From Flagellimonas amphidinii (lineage in GTDB: Bacteria; Bacteroidota; Bacteroidia; Flavobacteriales; Flavobacteriaceae), in the NCBI RefSeq assembly GCF_013090115.1, contig NZ_JABFNN010000033.1:48126-112125 (forward strand): a stretch of 64,000 bases of DNA. The letters are read 5' to 3'. Of this stretch, positions 9,646 through 17,638 are shown one piece after another (the stretch's first letter is position 1; every line of letters starts with the position of its first letter). A program made the position numbers and the translations under genes. The notes beneath the pieces were generated by a model that saw nothing but the letters and a program-made list of their open reading frames with translations, ran no database searches and was not told the DNA's origin.

Positions 9646-9852
9646 CTACAAGCGCATATGTAGAATGTCGAAGTAGTCCAATTCAAGTTCCAATGCAGCT
9701 CTATGAATCTTACGCAAGGACTGCACGTAGCTTTTTTGATCAATGTAACCACGGAACCTTTCCCTTTTTAAACGCTGATATCCTTTGCAAAAAGATTTTC
9801 TCTTATTGCAATACACCCAGAAGTTGTAATAATTGGATACCAGATAGGTCAA
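9646..9852 (-). CDS. Small basic protein of unknown function
   Basis: A 68-residue frame convergent with the hydrolase-OsmC gene (three bases between stops). The composition looks protein-like: aromatic and basic (YYNFWVYCNKRKSF, GYQRLKRERFRGY, SLRKIHRAALELELDYFDI) with a helical C-terminus and no membrane segment. I do not recognise a named family. The 150-base gap upstream, before the divergent YceI gene, leaves space for a promoter. It could also be a chance frame. Confidence 0.45.
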   Translation of the reverse strand: MTYLVSNYYNFWVYCNKRKSFCKGYQRLKRERFRGYIDQKSYVQSLRKIHRAALELELDYFDILHMRL

Positions 9853-10036
9853 AATCCTCTTTTTAAATATGTTACACTAAATCTTGTTAACAAAATAACG
9901 TGGTAAATCTATGATCATTATTAAACAAAAGTGTTAAAAATATTAAGTGTAGGAAAATTGATTGGATAAAGCTGAAAAGTTATTGCTGCCTCCCTGAATA
10001 TTGAGTAACTTAGACCAAACCAAATATTACAAGAGG

Positions 10037-10660
10037 ATGAAAAAAGTAATTGTATTGCCTTTAGCCGTCGTTTTTGTAGCTGCTTTTAGCTGTAAAAAAG
10101 CCAAAAAGGAAACACAACAAGAAGAAGAAACCAAGCCAGTGTACAGTGTAGTTGAAGACTCCACAGATATTCGTTTCACTGCTTATAAAACCACTGAGAA
10201 AAAACCGGTTGGAGGTTCTTTTACCAAAGTTACTTATACCTACACCGCTTCAGAAACTCCAATGGAAACATTGAATGGGCTTGAATTTTCAATTCCAGTA
10301 AGCAGTCTTTTCACAAATGATACCACAAACACAAGAGATCCAAAAATTTTACATTTCTTTTTTGGGGTAATGGAAAACACTGAACTTATTAATGGAGTGC
10401 TTGAATTTGATGAGAATAAAAATTGTTCTGCCAAACTATCTATGAATGGTGTGTCTGCTGACCTTCCTATGGAATATGAAATGACCGATGACAATCATGT
10501 CACATTTTCCGGCACAATGAATCTAGCCAAATGGAATGCATTGGATGCATTGGCTTCTTTGAACAAAGCGTGTTTTCAATTGCACACGGGACCCGATGGC
10601 GTTAGCAAAACTTGGGAAGATGTTGCTGTAAAAGCTTCTATTCTTTTGGAAAAGAAATAA
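10037..10660 (+). CDS. YceI-family lipoprotein
   Basis: A 207-residue protein started at the ATG at 10037, which places a lipoprotein signal at the N-terminus (MKKVIVLPLAVVFVAAFSC, cysteine at 19). An acidic linker (KKETQQEEETK) precedes the YceI lipocalin-like barrel: DSTDIRFTAYKTTEKKPVGG, then LEFSIPVSSLFTND and DNHVTFSGTMNL. YceI proteins bind isoprenoid-like lipids in the periplasm; a lipid anchor on the outer membrane is common in Bacteroidota. A strong terminator follows at 10689. The gene stands alone between a minus-strand small frame and the MarR-GNAT gene. Confidence 0.87.
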   Translation: MKKVIVLPLAVVFVAAFSCKKAKKETQQEEETKPVYSVVEDSTDIRFTAYKTTEKKPVGGSFTKVTYTYTASETPMETLNGLEFSIPVSSLFTNDTTNTRDPKILHFFFGVMENTELINGVLEFDENKNCSAKLSMNGVSADLPMEYEMTDDNHVTFSGTMNLAKWNALDALASLNKACFQLHTGPDGVSKTWEDVAVKASILLEKK

Positions 10661-10688
10661 CTCTTCGCAATTAAGCTTTAAAATATAG

Positions 10689-10714
10689 AAGCCCCTATTA
10701 TGGGGCTTTCTTAT
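10689..10714 (+). terminator. Rho-independent terminator after the YceI gene
   Basis: A 7-bp perfect stem (AAGCCCC / GGGGCTT) with a 6-base loop, followed by TTCTTATTT, lies 28 bases past the YceI stop. Confidence 0.85.
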
Positions 10715-10729
10715 TTAACACCCAACTAT

Positions 10730-10772
10730 GTAACTAGTTACGCAATTTGAATATATTTGCGTTACCAGTTAC
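10730..10772 (+). promoter_or_regulatory. Inverted-repeat operator over the MarR-GNAT promoter
   Basis: Two 16-bp arms, GTAACTAGTTACGCAA (10730-10745) and TTGCGTTACCAGTTAC (10757-10772), are reverse complements at 14 of 16 positions and flank an 11-bp centre. The -7 box TATATTTG (10752-10759, matching TAnnTTTG) sits between and into the right arm. Each arm contains a TAAC-NN-GTTA-like palindrome, the kind of site used by MarR dimers. The start codon is 9 bases downstream of the right arm. Autorepression by the encoded MarR domain is the simplest reading. Confidence 0.75.
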
Positions 10773-10781
10773 ATTTCTAAT

Positions 10782-11792
10782 ATGAAAAATGACTTTTTAA
10801 CTCAAATTGGACATTTAGGTTTTACTGCCAGAATGAAAAGACTCAATGAAAAAATCGTTTCCAGTACCATTGATCATTATTCACGTCTTGGATTAGATAT
10901 TGACCCCAATTGGCATGTAATTTTTTTGTTGCTCAAGGAAAAAGAAAAATTATCTGTTACCGAAATAGCAACTACTCTTGGATTTTCGCATCCTGCAATA
11001 ATCAAGATTACCCGCAAAATGAAAGAACGGGGTTATCTTGAAACATTTAAAGATGAGAAAGATGGTAGAAAAACCTTAATACAGATTTCCAAAAAAGGCA
11101 AAGAAATCTTGCCGACCTTTGAACAAGAATGGTTTCGAATACAGGAGATTCTTGAAGAGTTTGTTGGCAATGATTTTTTAAATAAGTTGGATATTTTGGA
11201 AAATAAGTTTTTAAAGCAAAGCTTCCATGAAAGTTATGCGTCACACTTTGCAAAAAAAGGCTTTATCATCAGGAAGGCCAAATCTTCCGAGTTTAAGGAA
11301 ATTGGGGAATTAATGGTTAGAGGCTATTCCAGCTTGGAAGGCTTTCCCAAAGCCGATGCTATGCCGGAATATTATAACACCTTGGCCAACATTGGAGAAT
11401 TCACCAAAAAGCCGAAGACAGAGCTCTTGATTGCAGTTTCCACCACCGACAAAATATTGGGAGGTGTGCTTTTCTTCAATGATATGAAATATTATGGCAC
11501 CAAAGGAATTGTAACAAGTCAAAAAAATGCTGCCGGTTTTCGGCTATTGGCAGTTGACCCCAAAGCCAGAGGTATGGGAGTGGGAAGAGCATTGACTGTG
11601 GCCTGTATAGAAAAAGCCAAAAAAGAAGGTCAAAATCAAATAATCATCCACAGTACTGCTTTTATGAAAGTAGCATTGAAAATGTATGAAAAACTGGGGT
11701 TTCAACGATCCACTGACCTTGATTTTAAACAAGGGGATATTCCTGTATACGGGTTTCGTTTAAAATTTAAGAATGAGGTATCATCTAAATAA
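10782..11792 (+). CDS. MarR-type HTH regulator fused to a GNAT acetyltransferase
   Basis: A 336-residue fusion. Residues about 1-150 form a MarR winged helix: KEKLSVTEIATTLGFSHPAI is the helix-turn-helix and KDEKDGRKTLIQISKKG the wing. Residues about 160-330 are a GNAT domain with the acetyl-CoA loop in VDPKARGMGVGRALT and a C-terminal KMYEKLGFQRS motif. MarR-GNAT fusions are known; the acetyltransferase substrate is not. The promoter carries a long inverted repeat (10730-10772) that probably binds this protein. Transcription ends in a perfect 14-bp inverted repeat at 11795 shared with the convergent OmpW gene. Confidence 0.9.
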   Translation: MKNDFLTQIGHLGFTARMKRLNEKIVSSTIDHYSRLGLDIDPNWHVIFLLLKEKEKLSVTEIATTLGFSHPAIIKITRKMKERGYLETFKDEKDGRKTLIQISKKGKEILPTFEQEWFRIQEILEEFVGNDFLNKLDILENKFLKQSFHESYASHFAKKGFIIRKAKSSEFKEIGELMVRGYSSLEGFPKADAMPEYYNTLANIGEFTKKPKTELLIAVSTTDKILGGVLFFNDMKYYGTKGIVTSQKNAAGFRLLAVDPKARGMGVGRALTVACIEKAKKEGQNQIIIHSTAFMKVALKMYEKLGFQRSTDLDFKQGDIPVYGFRLKFKNEVSSK

Positions 11793-11794
11793 AA

Positions 11795-11824
11795 GAAGCG
11801 GCCTGGATAAATCCAGGCCGCTTC
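11795..11824. terminator. Bidirectional terminator between MarR-GNAT and OmpW genes
   Basis: A perfect inverted repeat (GAAGCGGCCTGGAT and its reverse complement, two bases apart) lies 2 bases past the MarR-GNAT stop and 28 bases past the OmpW stop. No long U-run follows, but stem strength and convergent placement support termination both ways. Confidence 0.75.
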
Positions 11825-11852
11825 CCTCATCAAATAACCTTAAAAACCCATC

Positions 11853-12503
11853 CTAAAGTTTAACACCAACACCAAACCCAAAAATCCATGGATTAATGTC
11901 AACATCAGCTACCACAGTTGCGTCGAGGGCAGTGGTCGCATTTACCGTTGCATCAGTGTTCAAGAATAGTTTTTTCACATCCACATTCAAAAACCATTTA
12001 TCATTGAGCATGAAATCAAAACCTCCTTGTAGCGCAAAACCTAAGGCAGTATCATAATCTATATCGTCAGCAACCGGTCCTTCATCAACTCCATAGAAAA
12101 GTGTTAAGTTGACGCCTGCACCCAAATAAGGAACAAAATCACCTCCGGTAAAGTGGTACTGACCCGTAAGTGTTGGTGGAAGTAGCCATACATGCCCCAG
12201 ATCTATATCCCCGGCATCAGTGCTCACCGCTTCAACATCATGTTTGGTTGTGGCCAATATCAATTCCAAAGACCAGTTTTCGTTAAAGAAATAAGAAATG
12301 TCCAACTCGGGTACAAAGGCGGTCGAAATGGACACATCTCCTCCTATTGCTTCAATGTCAGCACTTTCATCTGGAGTCACCACAATTCCCCTTAATCGGA
12401 ATTGCCATTTACTTCCATCGTTACTTTGGGGAGCGTCTTGCGCTATTGCAAAATTCATAACCCCCATTAATGCTGTCATTACAAAAATTACCGTTTTTTT
12501 CAT
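11853..12503 (-). CDS. OmpW-family outer-membrane beta-barrel protein
   Basis: A 216-residue exported protein with signal peptide (MKKTVIFVMTALMGVMNFAIAQ). The mature part begins KWQFRLRGIVVTPDES and has the OmpW order: ELDISYFFNENWSLELILAT, then GHVWLLPPTLTGQYHF, then FVPYLGAGVNLTLFY, ending with an aromatic C-terminal strand (WIFGFGVGVKL). OmpW forms an eight-stranded barrel with a hydrophobic channel for small molecules. Length matches the family. A -7 box lies at 12526. Confidence 0.92.
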   Translation of the reverse strand: MKKTVIFVMTALMGVMNFAIAQDAPQSNDGSKWQFRLRGIVVTPDESADIEAIGGDVSISTAFVPELDISYFFNENWSLELILATTKHDVEAVSTDAGDIDLGHVWLLPPTLTGQYHFTGGDFVPYLGAGVNLTLFYGVDEGPVADDIDYDTALGFALQGGFDFMLNDKWFLNVDVKKLFLNTDATVNATTALDATVVADVDINPWIFGFGVGVKL

Positions 12504-12525
12504 CGTATGCTTTTTAAATATGGGT

Positions 12526-12533
12526 CAAAGCTA
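12526..12533 (-). promoter_or_regulatory. -7 promoter box of the OmpW gene
   Basis: On the minus strand this reads TAGCTTTG, a full match to the Bacteroidota TAnnTTTG element, 22 bases before the OmpW start codon. No convincing -33 TTTG is seen. Confidence 0.5.
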
Positions 12534-12747
12534 CCGCGTCCAGCAATCAAGGAATATGACGTTTATCATTGGATAAAAATTATAATCATAGCTTTTATTA
12601 CTGTCAATATAAAATCAGATGTAAGTGCCTTGGAAAAACCACCATTCAGTTCAAATAAGAAGCTCTTAAAAATTATTTATATAAAAGCTCCATTTGGTTC
12701 CTTCAAATGTGATATTTTGTTTTACTTTGAATGGTAAAAGCTGCCCA

Positions 12748-13941
12748 ATGAACCCCTCTGCTTCAGGTTGGATCAATAAGTTTGGACATATCGTGGCAAA
12801 TAAGGCCTCCAATTTTTCAGACTTTGGGGAACTATATGATGAACTGAAGACCAACGGGTTCGTTTATGGCATTCATTTAGAGATACCCTCGTTTATTCCG
12901 GTTGAACATTCCTTAACTGAAGATGAGATTGCCAAAATCAATCTCTTGACCGCCCTTTATTTCACTTATCTGTTTGAAAAAGGGCAAACCGACTTCAATA
13001 CTTTTGTCAATACTGTTTTTGATTATTATCAATCTTTGGAAGTTGGCAAAATTTCCTTTTTGAATAAAATATTGACAGGGAAGCACACAGAATCCCAATT
13101 GGAGAAATTGATTGATTCCAGAATCTATTTAGGAGGTAATGCTTTTAATAGGGCTTTTGGAAATAGCATTACCAATTCATTACTTTATGTTGATATCCTA
13201 ATTTTCCGGACATACTTAAAAAAACAAAAGGCCACCATGGAGCATGCCCAACTCTTGGAGTATGTAACCATGAACATTGTATACCAAGCATTGAACTCCA
13301 AAGAAACACATGACAAGGATGCTAAACTCATTCAACTTTTGGCTGCTTCCTTAACTTATGTTGACTTGAGCGAGGCAAATTTCGAAGGCACTTATCTTGA
13401 TCTTTTACGTCAAAATTTTGCCCCCTGTGAAAAAGATTATTTTTTGGATATGGCCTGTTTAACTTTATGGGAAGATAAGCTCTTGGATCATACAGAAACG
13501 GGTTATATTTTTGGCTTGGGAAAGGACCTTGAAAAGACAGAAAACGAGGTGAAATCTTCCTTGGATTTTGTGAAAGTTTTCTTTGAGAAAAATGCCTCTC
13601 GAGTTCCCTATTTAAACGACCAAAATTTAGCGCTTCAATTCTATGATGGGATGTCTAAAAATGTGAGTAAATTAATTTTACGAAACAGTAAAAGACTCAA
13701 AAAAGAGCTTGCTGAAAGTAGAGAATTGGTCACCTTACTTTCCAAATCAGCGGTCAAGGAGTTGACTCCATCTGAACGAAAAAAAGTGCAAAATCAGTTG
13801 GTGGATATTTTTAAAACTATTCCTTCGTTAGCTATTTTTATGCTACCAGGCGGAGCCGTTTTATTGCCGATTTTTATTAAATTGATTCCAAAATTATTGC
13901 CTTCTGCTTTTGATGAAAACCGTGTTGAAGAAACTGAGTGA
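12748..13941 (+). CDS. LETM1-related biofilm-associated protein
   Basis: A 397-residue protein. I start at the ATG at 12748 (MNPSASGWINKFGH); 18 further codons upstream have an unlikely sequence and overlap the presumed promoter. Most of the protein is helical and without signal peptide. The C-terminus (about residues 340-390) carries a LETM1-like segment: SAVKELTPSERKKVQNQL, then IPSLAIFMLPGGAVLLPIF and KLIPKLLPSAF. LETM1 proteins are mitochondrial cation/proton exchangers; the bacterial homologues have been associated with biofilm phenotypes, but mechanism is unknown. Stands alone; a weak AT-rich terminator follows. Confidence 0.82.
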   Translation: MNPSASGWINKFGHIVANKASNFSDFGELYDELKTNGFVYGIHLEIPSFIPVEHSLTEDEIAKINLLTALYFTYLFEKGQTDFNTFVNTVFDYYQSLEVGKISFLNKILTGKHTESQLEKLIDSRIYLGGNAFNRAFGNSITNSLLYVDILIFRTYLKKQKATMEHAQLLEYVTMNIVYQALNSKETHDKDAKLIQLLAASLTYVDLSEANFEGTYLDLLRQNFAPCEKDYFLDMACLTLWEDKLLDHTETGYIFGLGKDLEKTENEVKSSLDFVKVFFEKNASRVPYLNDQNLALQFYDGMSKNVSKLILRNSKRLKKELAESRELVTLLSKSAVKELTPSERKKVQNQLVDIFKTIPSLAIFMLPGGAVLLPIFIKLIPKLLPSAFDENRVEETE

Positions 13942-13959
13942 TTTTTCATCAAAAAAACT

Positions 13960-13989
13960 ACTATAAGAAATATTTATAGTTATTTTTTT
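13960..13989 (+). terminator. Probable terminator after the LETM1-related gene
   Basis: A weak AT-rich stem (ACTATAA / TTATAGT, 13960-13980) is followed by a run of seven T. It lies 18 bases past the stop and is oriented for the plus strand. Confidence 0.5.
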
Positions 13990-14029
13990 ATTAATTACAA
14001 TAATTTGATAATCAATTTTTTAAATCCCC

Positions 14030-14785
14030 TTATTCCAACCAAAGCTTAAAATCTCTTACTCGCTCTCTACTCACAATGATTTCCTGTTCATCGAACTTAT
14101 TTAATTTGATTTGCAGCCTAGAATTTGTGTATGAAATAATGTCTTTGATGTGATTTAGATTGATGTAAAATTTTCGGCTGACCCTAAAAAAAACTTCTGG
14201 CGACAATTCGTTTTCCAGTTGCTCCAGAGTAGTATCCAACAAATAATTTCTTCCATCGGATGTTGCCGCATAGGTTCCTTTGTTTTCACTATAAAAACAT
14301 TCAACATCGTCGGCGTTTACAATTTTTAAATGTTGTCCAACTTTTACCGTAAACCTTTTTTTGTATTCCCGTTCCAAAGGGTTTACCAACAACTTCTTTA
14401 TGTCGTTAAAATCGACCGAAATATTCCGGGTTTCGGACTTAAAATCCCGATACTTTTTCACCGCTCTTTCCAGCTCTTCATCATCAATGGGTTTCAACAA
14501 ATAATCGATGCTGTTCAACTTGAATGCTTGGAGTGCATATTCGTCAAATGCAGTAGTGAAAATTATGGCGCTTTTGACCTCTATCATATCAAAAATCTCA
14601 AACGATAATCCGTCCGATAATTGGATGTCCAGAAATATAAGATCGGGGTGCGGATTGTTCTGGAACCACTCCAAAGATTCATCCACGGAATGTAACATTG
14701 TGGATACCTCAACATCAAGTTCGGCAAGCAACCGATTCAATCTTCTTGCCGCAGGTTTTTCATCTTCTATAATAATCACGTTCAT
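14030..14785 (-). CDS. LytTR-family response regulator
   Basis: A 251-residue LytR/AlgR-type regulator. The receiver domain (about 1-120) has the acidic pair in IIEDE, phospho-acceptor Asp53 in LIFLDIQL, and SIDYLLKP with the conserved lysine. The LytTR DNA-binding domain (about 148-250) includes FTVKVGQHLKIV, FFRVSRKFYINLNHI and the C-terminal RERVRDFKLWL. It is the last gene of the 2TM operon and the natural partner of the LytS-type kinase at 16289. LytTR proteins bind two 9-bp direct repeats about two helical turns apart; four such promoters occur in this window, including the ones for its own operons. Confidence 0.93.
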   Translation of the reverse strand: MNVIIIEDEKPAARRLNRLLAELDVEVSTMLHSVDESLEWFQNNPHPDLIFLDIQLSDGLSFEIFDMIEVKSAIIFTTAFDEYALQAFKLNSIDYLLKPIDDEELERAVKKYRDFKSETRNISVDFNDIKKLLVNPLEREYKKRFTVKVGQHLKIVNADDVECFYSENKGTYAATSDGRNYLLDTTLEQLENELSPEVFFRVSRKFYINLNHIKDIISYTNSRLQIKLNKFDEQEIIVSRERVRDFKLWLE

Positions 14786-14799
14786 CTTTATGCTTTTGT

Positions 14800-15135
14800 T
14801 TACTTGTATCGTTTATGATTTTCTTCTTGCTCCATGTCCATATATTTTTTTATCTGCTTTTCTTCCCACTTTTTCAAGAACGGAAACTTGTTTCTATTCA
14901 AGTAAAGGGCATGGATGGCCAAAATCACTCCCCAAATCAAGACATTAATGTCAACCCAATTAAAGAAATATGGTTCCAACCAAAATTCTTCAGGGATATA
15001 GGGCAGTAATATTTCACTTTTTAACAAATAAAATAGCCCATTTATGATAACAAAAATCTTTACATGTCTATAAAAATCCTTCAATTCCTTGACACGTTTC
15101 TTGGCTTTTTCATAGTTGCTGTTATCTGAATTCAT
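14800..15135 (-). CDS. 2TM-domain protein (paralogue 4)
   Basis: A 111-residue member of the 2TM domain family. It has the shared layout: an N-terminal helix YEKAKKRVKELKDFYRH, two hydrophobic helices, then the C-terminal signature KKWEEKQIKKYMD. Its inter-helix loop is longer than in the paralogues (PYIPEEFWLEPYFFNWVD). Function of the domain is unknown. It lies 14 bases before the LytTR regulator and 6 bases after the previous 2TM gene, so it is clearly in the same transcript. Confidence 0.85.
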   Translation of the reverse strand: MNSDNSNYEKAKKRVKELKDFYRHVKIFVIINGLFYLLKSEILLPYIPEEFWLEPYFFNWVDINVLIWGVILAIHALYLNRNKFPFLKKWEEKQIKKYMDMEQEENHKRYK

Positions 15136-15141
15136 GGTCTT

Positions 15142-15456
15142 CTACTTGTATTTCTTCATTTCTTCTTTGTCCTTGTCAATGTATTTCTGGATTTGTCGTT
15201 CTTCCCACTTTTTTCCAAACATTGGGTTAAATCCAAAAACCTTAGCCCCATGGAAGCCTACTCCTATGCCCCAACCTATCAAGGTAAAAAAATGGTGCCA
15301 TTGCCAGAAATAGTCGGTATTGAGATAGATATTTACCAAAATGAAGGCATTGATCACAATGTAAATTGAAAAATGAATATAAAAACCCTTCAATTCTTCT
15401 ACGCGCTTCTTTGCTCTTTTTAATTTTTCTTGCTCCTTATCCATGATTATCTCCAT
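15142..15456 (-). CDS. 2TM-domain protein (paralogue 3)
   Basis: A 104-residue 2TM protein: helix KRAKKRVEELKGFYIHFSIY, a first membrane helix, WQWHHFFTLIGWGIGVGFHG as the second, then the signature FGKKWEERQIQKYID. The first ATG overlaps the preceding gene by 10 bases; a second ATG four codons later (start at 15444) would remove the overlap and is equally plausible. The arrangement implies translational coupling. Confidence 0.85.
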   Translation of the reverse strand: MEIIMDKEQEKLKRAKKRVEELKGFYIHFSIYIVINAFILVNIYLNTDYFWQWHHFFTLIGWGIGVGFHGAKVFGFNPMFGKKWEERQIQKYIDKDKEEMKKYK

Positions 15457-15749
15457 TTTTTTGTTTTTTCATCTTCTTCCATCAACTCTTTAATTTTTTT
15501 CTCTTCCCACCGCTTTCCGAAAAAAGGATTGAGGTTAAATGTACCCATGGCATGAAAAAAGACACCTATGCCCCATCCGAATGCAGCCCAAAGAAACCAC
15601 ATATAACTAAATCCGTTGGTGAGGTAATTGATCAAGGCCAAAACCGAGATGATCAAAATGTAAGACCATAAATTGGCGTAAAACTTTTTAAGCTCATCTA
15701 CCCGTTCCTTGGCTCTTATATATTTACTTTCTTTATCTAATTTTTCCAT
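15447..15749 (-). CDS. 2TM-domain protein (paralogue 2)
   Basis: A 100-residue 2TM protein. I choose the start at 15749 (MEKLDKESKYIRAKERVD) because it aligns with the short N-termini of the paralogues; an ATG at 15803 would add 18 residues and overlap the previous gene by 11 bases. The order is ERVDELKKFYANLWSYI, two membrane helices with FLWAAFGWGIGVFFHAMG, and the signature FGKRWEEKKIKELMEE, then a basic tail. The signature is nearly identical to that of the 2TM domain fused to the kinase. Confidence 0.83.
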   Translation of the reverse strand: MEKLDKESKYIRAKERVDELKKFYANLWSYILIISVLALINYLTNGFSYMWFLWAAFGWGIGVFFHAMGTFNLNPFFGKRWEEKKIKELMEEDEKTKKWR

Positions 15750-15792
15750 GCTGATTGTGTTGATTGGTTGTGTATTTAAATATACTGAATCA

Positions 15793-16071
15793 CTAGAATT
15801 CATTACTATTCATTAATTGATTGATTTTACGCTCTTCCCAATCCCGTCCTAAAAACGGAACATAACCGTAAGCACAGAGACCATTAATAATGAGACCAAG
15901 CCCCCATCCAATAGCTGGAAAAACTACCCAAGGGTAACTTGTAGTCGTATAATTGATAAAGGCCAAAAATGGAATCACTAAACAATATGCGAGCATATTT
16001 TGATAAAAAGACTTTATTTTATCCACTCTTTCCTTAGCTTTTCTATACCTGTAATTTTTTACTTCGTCCAT
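15793..16071 (-). CDS. 2TM-domain protein (paralogue 1)
   Basis: A 92-residue 2TM protein, first gene of the 2TM-LytTR operon. It has the layout RYRKAKERVDKIKSFYQNML, hydrophobic helix, a TTSYPWVVFPAIGWGLG helix, and GRDWEERKINQLMN. It is the free paralogue most like the domain at the end of the kinase (both share FPxxGWGxG and YxPxxGxxWEERKI), suggesting that one arose from the other. Its promoter at 16123-16192 has the LytTR geometry. Confidence 0.85.
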   Translation of the reverse strand: MDEVKNYRYRKAKERVDKIKSFYQNMLAYCLVIPFLAFINYTTTSYPWVVFPAIGWGLGLIINGLCAYGYVPFLGRDWEERKINQLMNSNEF

Positions 16072-16122
16072 TGTTCTATTGTTTTTATTGTTTTTATTGT
16101 TGAATTATTTTGATTTACAAGA

Positions 16123-16192
16123 CAAACTTCGTGATAGTTAAGTAGCGTAGAAAAAAAGGATTCGCGAACTGTTGTTTTTCAGGGATGGATCG
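16123..16192 (-). promoter_or_regulatory. Putative LytTR-regulated promoter of the 2TM-LytTR operon
   Basis: On the minus strand: CGATCCATC (16184-16192), 12 bases CCTGAAAAACAA, CAGTTCGCG (16163-16171), then 32 bases, then the -7-like box GAAGTTTG (16123-16130), 51 bases before the start codon of the first 2TM gene. The two 9-mers begin 21 bp apart, the spacing expected for LytTR direct repeats. The same architecture with identical spacing is seen at three other promoters in this window. Confidence 0.72.
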
Positions 16193-16288
16193 TTTACGTA
16201 TTGAAAAAGTGGGACTTATGAACATCTGTATCCCTCAAACAAAACGAATAAAAAGAAAGGTTTACAATAAAGGAAAAAGCAAAAGGAA

Positions 16289-17638
16289 CTAAAAGTCCTC
16301 CTTATCCATAAGCTCTTGGATCTTTCTTTCTTCCCAACGCTTGCCCCAAAGTGGATTATAACCAAAGGCTTCCATTCCATGTGCAACGACACCAAATCCC
16401 CAGCCCAAAGTGGGGAAAAATGCCCATAAAAAGTCAGTGGTCCTATAATTAAGCCACCATAAAAATGGAATGATAATGCAATAAGCAATTAAATTACTGT
16501 AGAAGTCTTTTATTCCTTTGACGCGCTCTTTAGCCTTTAAATACCGTTTTTCCTCAATAAATGTCTCTTGTGTTTCCATTACGGAAACTTGTTTGGTCAA
16601 CATAGGGAGAGATACACTAAAGTTTGCAGAAGTCTTATCAATAATGACTTCTCTATCTGTGAGTATGTTGTATCGTTGTCTTATGTTTTGCAATCCTACC
16701 CCACTACTTTTTTTTACAACCTGCTTTTCTTGAAGATTGTTGCTTACCGTAAGCATATCATCTTGCTCAAAGACTTTTATATGCAATGGCCTTGAAGCAG
16801 TAACCACATTGTGCTTTACTGCATTCTCTAGCAACAGTTGCAGGGACAAGGGTACAATCTTGGCATCAGCAATTGAGGAGTTTTCCGGAATTTCAAAAAC
16901 AATGCTGTCCTCAAACCTCATTTTTAGTAATCGCACATAAGTACGGGCAAAATCCAATTCTTCGTTTACGGTGACCAAATCCTTGTTCTTTTGTTCTAAT
17001 ACATATCGATATACCTTGGATAAGGAGGTGGTGAATTTCTGGGCTTGATGAGGGTCTTCATCAATAAGACTGGTCAACACATTCAAGCTATTGAAAAGGA
17101 AATGGGGATCCAATTGATTTTTTAGGGCATCAAATCGAGCTGAAGCACTACCAGCAATAATTTTTTGTTCTTTTACCTTTTTTTCCTGCCAATTCTTATA
17201 AAAATAGAACGCGTGGAAAAAGAGTGATATCACTATGGTAATCACAAGAGCAATCACATAATAGATTGGCTTCTCTCCAGCACTAAATTGTTCCCAAGTT
17301 CTCCCTTCAAATCCTAAACTAATGGTGATTCTAATCCAAAAAATAGCCAGCATTGTCAGTACAATGCTTCCCAAAGCACTCAATACAATCCGATACTTTG
17401 CAAAACGCTTCCAAACCACTTTGTGGTTCAAATAATCGTAGTAGACACTATTAACGGTAGTAAGTACTAGCGAATAAAAAAGAGTATATCCTATATCCTT
17501 CAAGAAATCATCATCAAAGAAAATAGGATTCCCAGATAACACATCCAAACCTAGAAAGAAGCCAGAAATTACAAGTCCAACCACTATGGATATTAGGAGT
17601 ATCCGAACAACATACTTATATTTTGTGGTATTTTTCAT
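16289..17638 (-). CDS. LytS-type sensor histidine kinase with a C-terminal 2TM domain
   Basis: A 449-residue fusion. I start at 17638, whose ATG overlaps the preceding TGA (ATGA coupling); an ATG three codons upstream is possible. Four membrane helices (about 12-34, 48-66, 84-103, 125-146) are followed by the His_kinase domain with LKNQLDPHFLFNSLN (His179), the N box LLLENAVKHN (264-277) and the G box SSGVGLQNIRQRY (311-323). This completes the short LytS-type ATPase domain by about 347. Residues 367-449 are a complete 2TM domain (KAKERVKGIKDFY, two helices, WGKRWEERKIQELMD). The four free 2TM genes lie immediately downstream, and the LytTR partner follows them. The fusion is the best clue that free 2TM proteins act with this kinase. 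Confidence 0.92.
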   Translation of the reverse strand: MKNTTKYKYVVRILLISIVVGLVISGFFLGLDVLSGNPIFFDDDFLKDIGYTLFYSLVLTTVNSVYYDYLNHKVVWKRFAKYRIVLSALGSIVLTMLAIFWIRITISLGFEGRTWEQFSAGEKPIYYVIALVITIVISLFFHAFYFYKNWQEKKVKEQKIIAGSASARFDALKNQLDPHFLFNSLNVLTSLIDEDPHQAQKFTTSLSKVYRYVLEQKNKDLVTVNEELDFARTYVRLLKMRFEDSIVFEIPENSSIADAKIVPLSLQLLLENAVKHNVVTASRPLHIKVFEQDDMLTVSNNLQEKQVVKKSSGVGLQNIRQRYNILTDREVIIDKTSANFSVSLPMLTKQVSVMETQETFIEEKRYLKAKERVKGIKDFYSNLIAYCIIIPFLWWLNYRTTDFLWAFFPTLGWGFGVVAHGMEAFGYNPLWGKRWEERKIQELMDKEDF

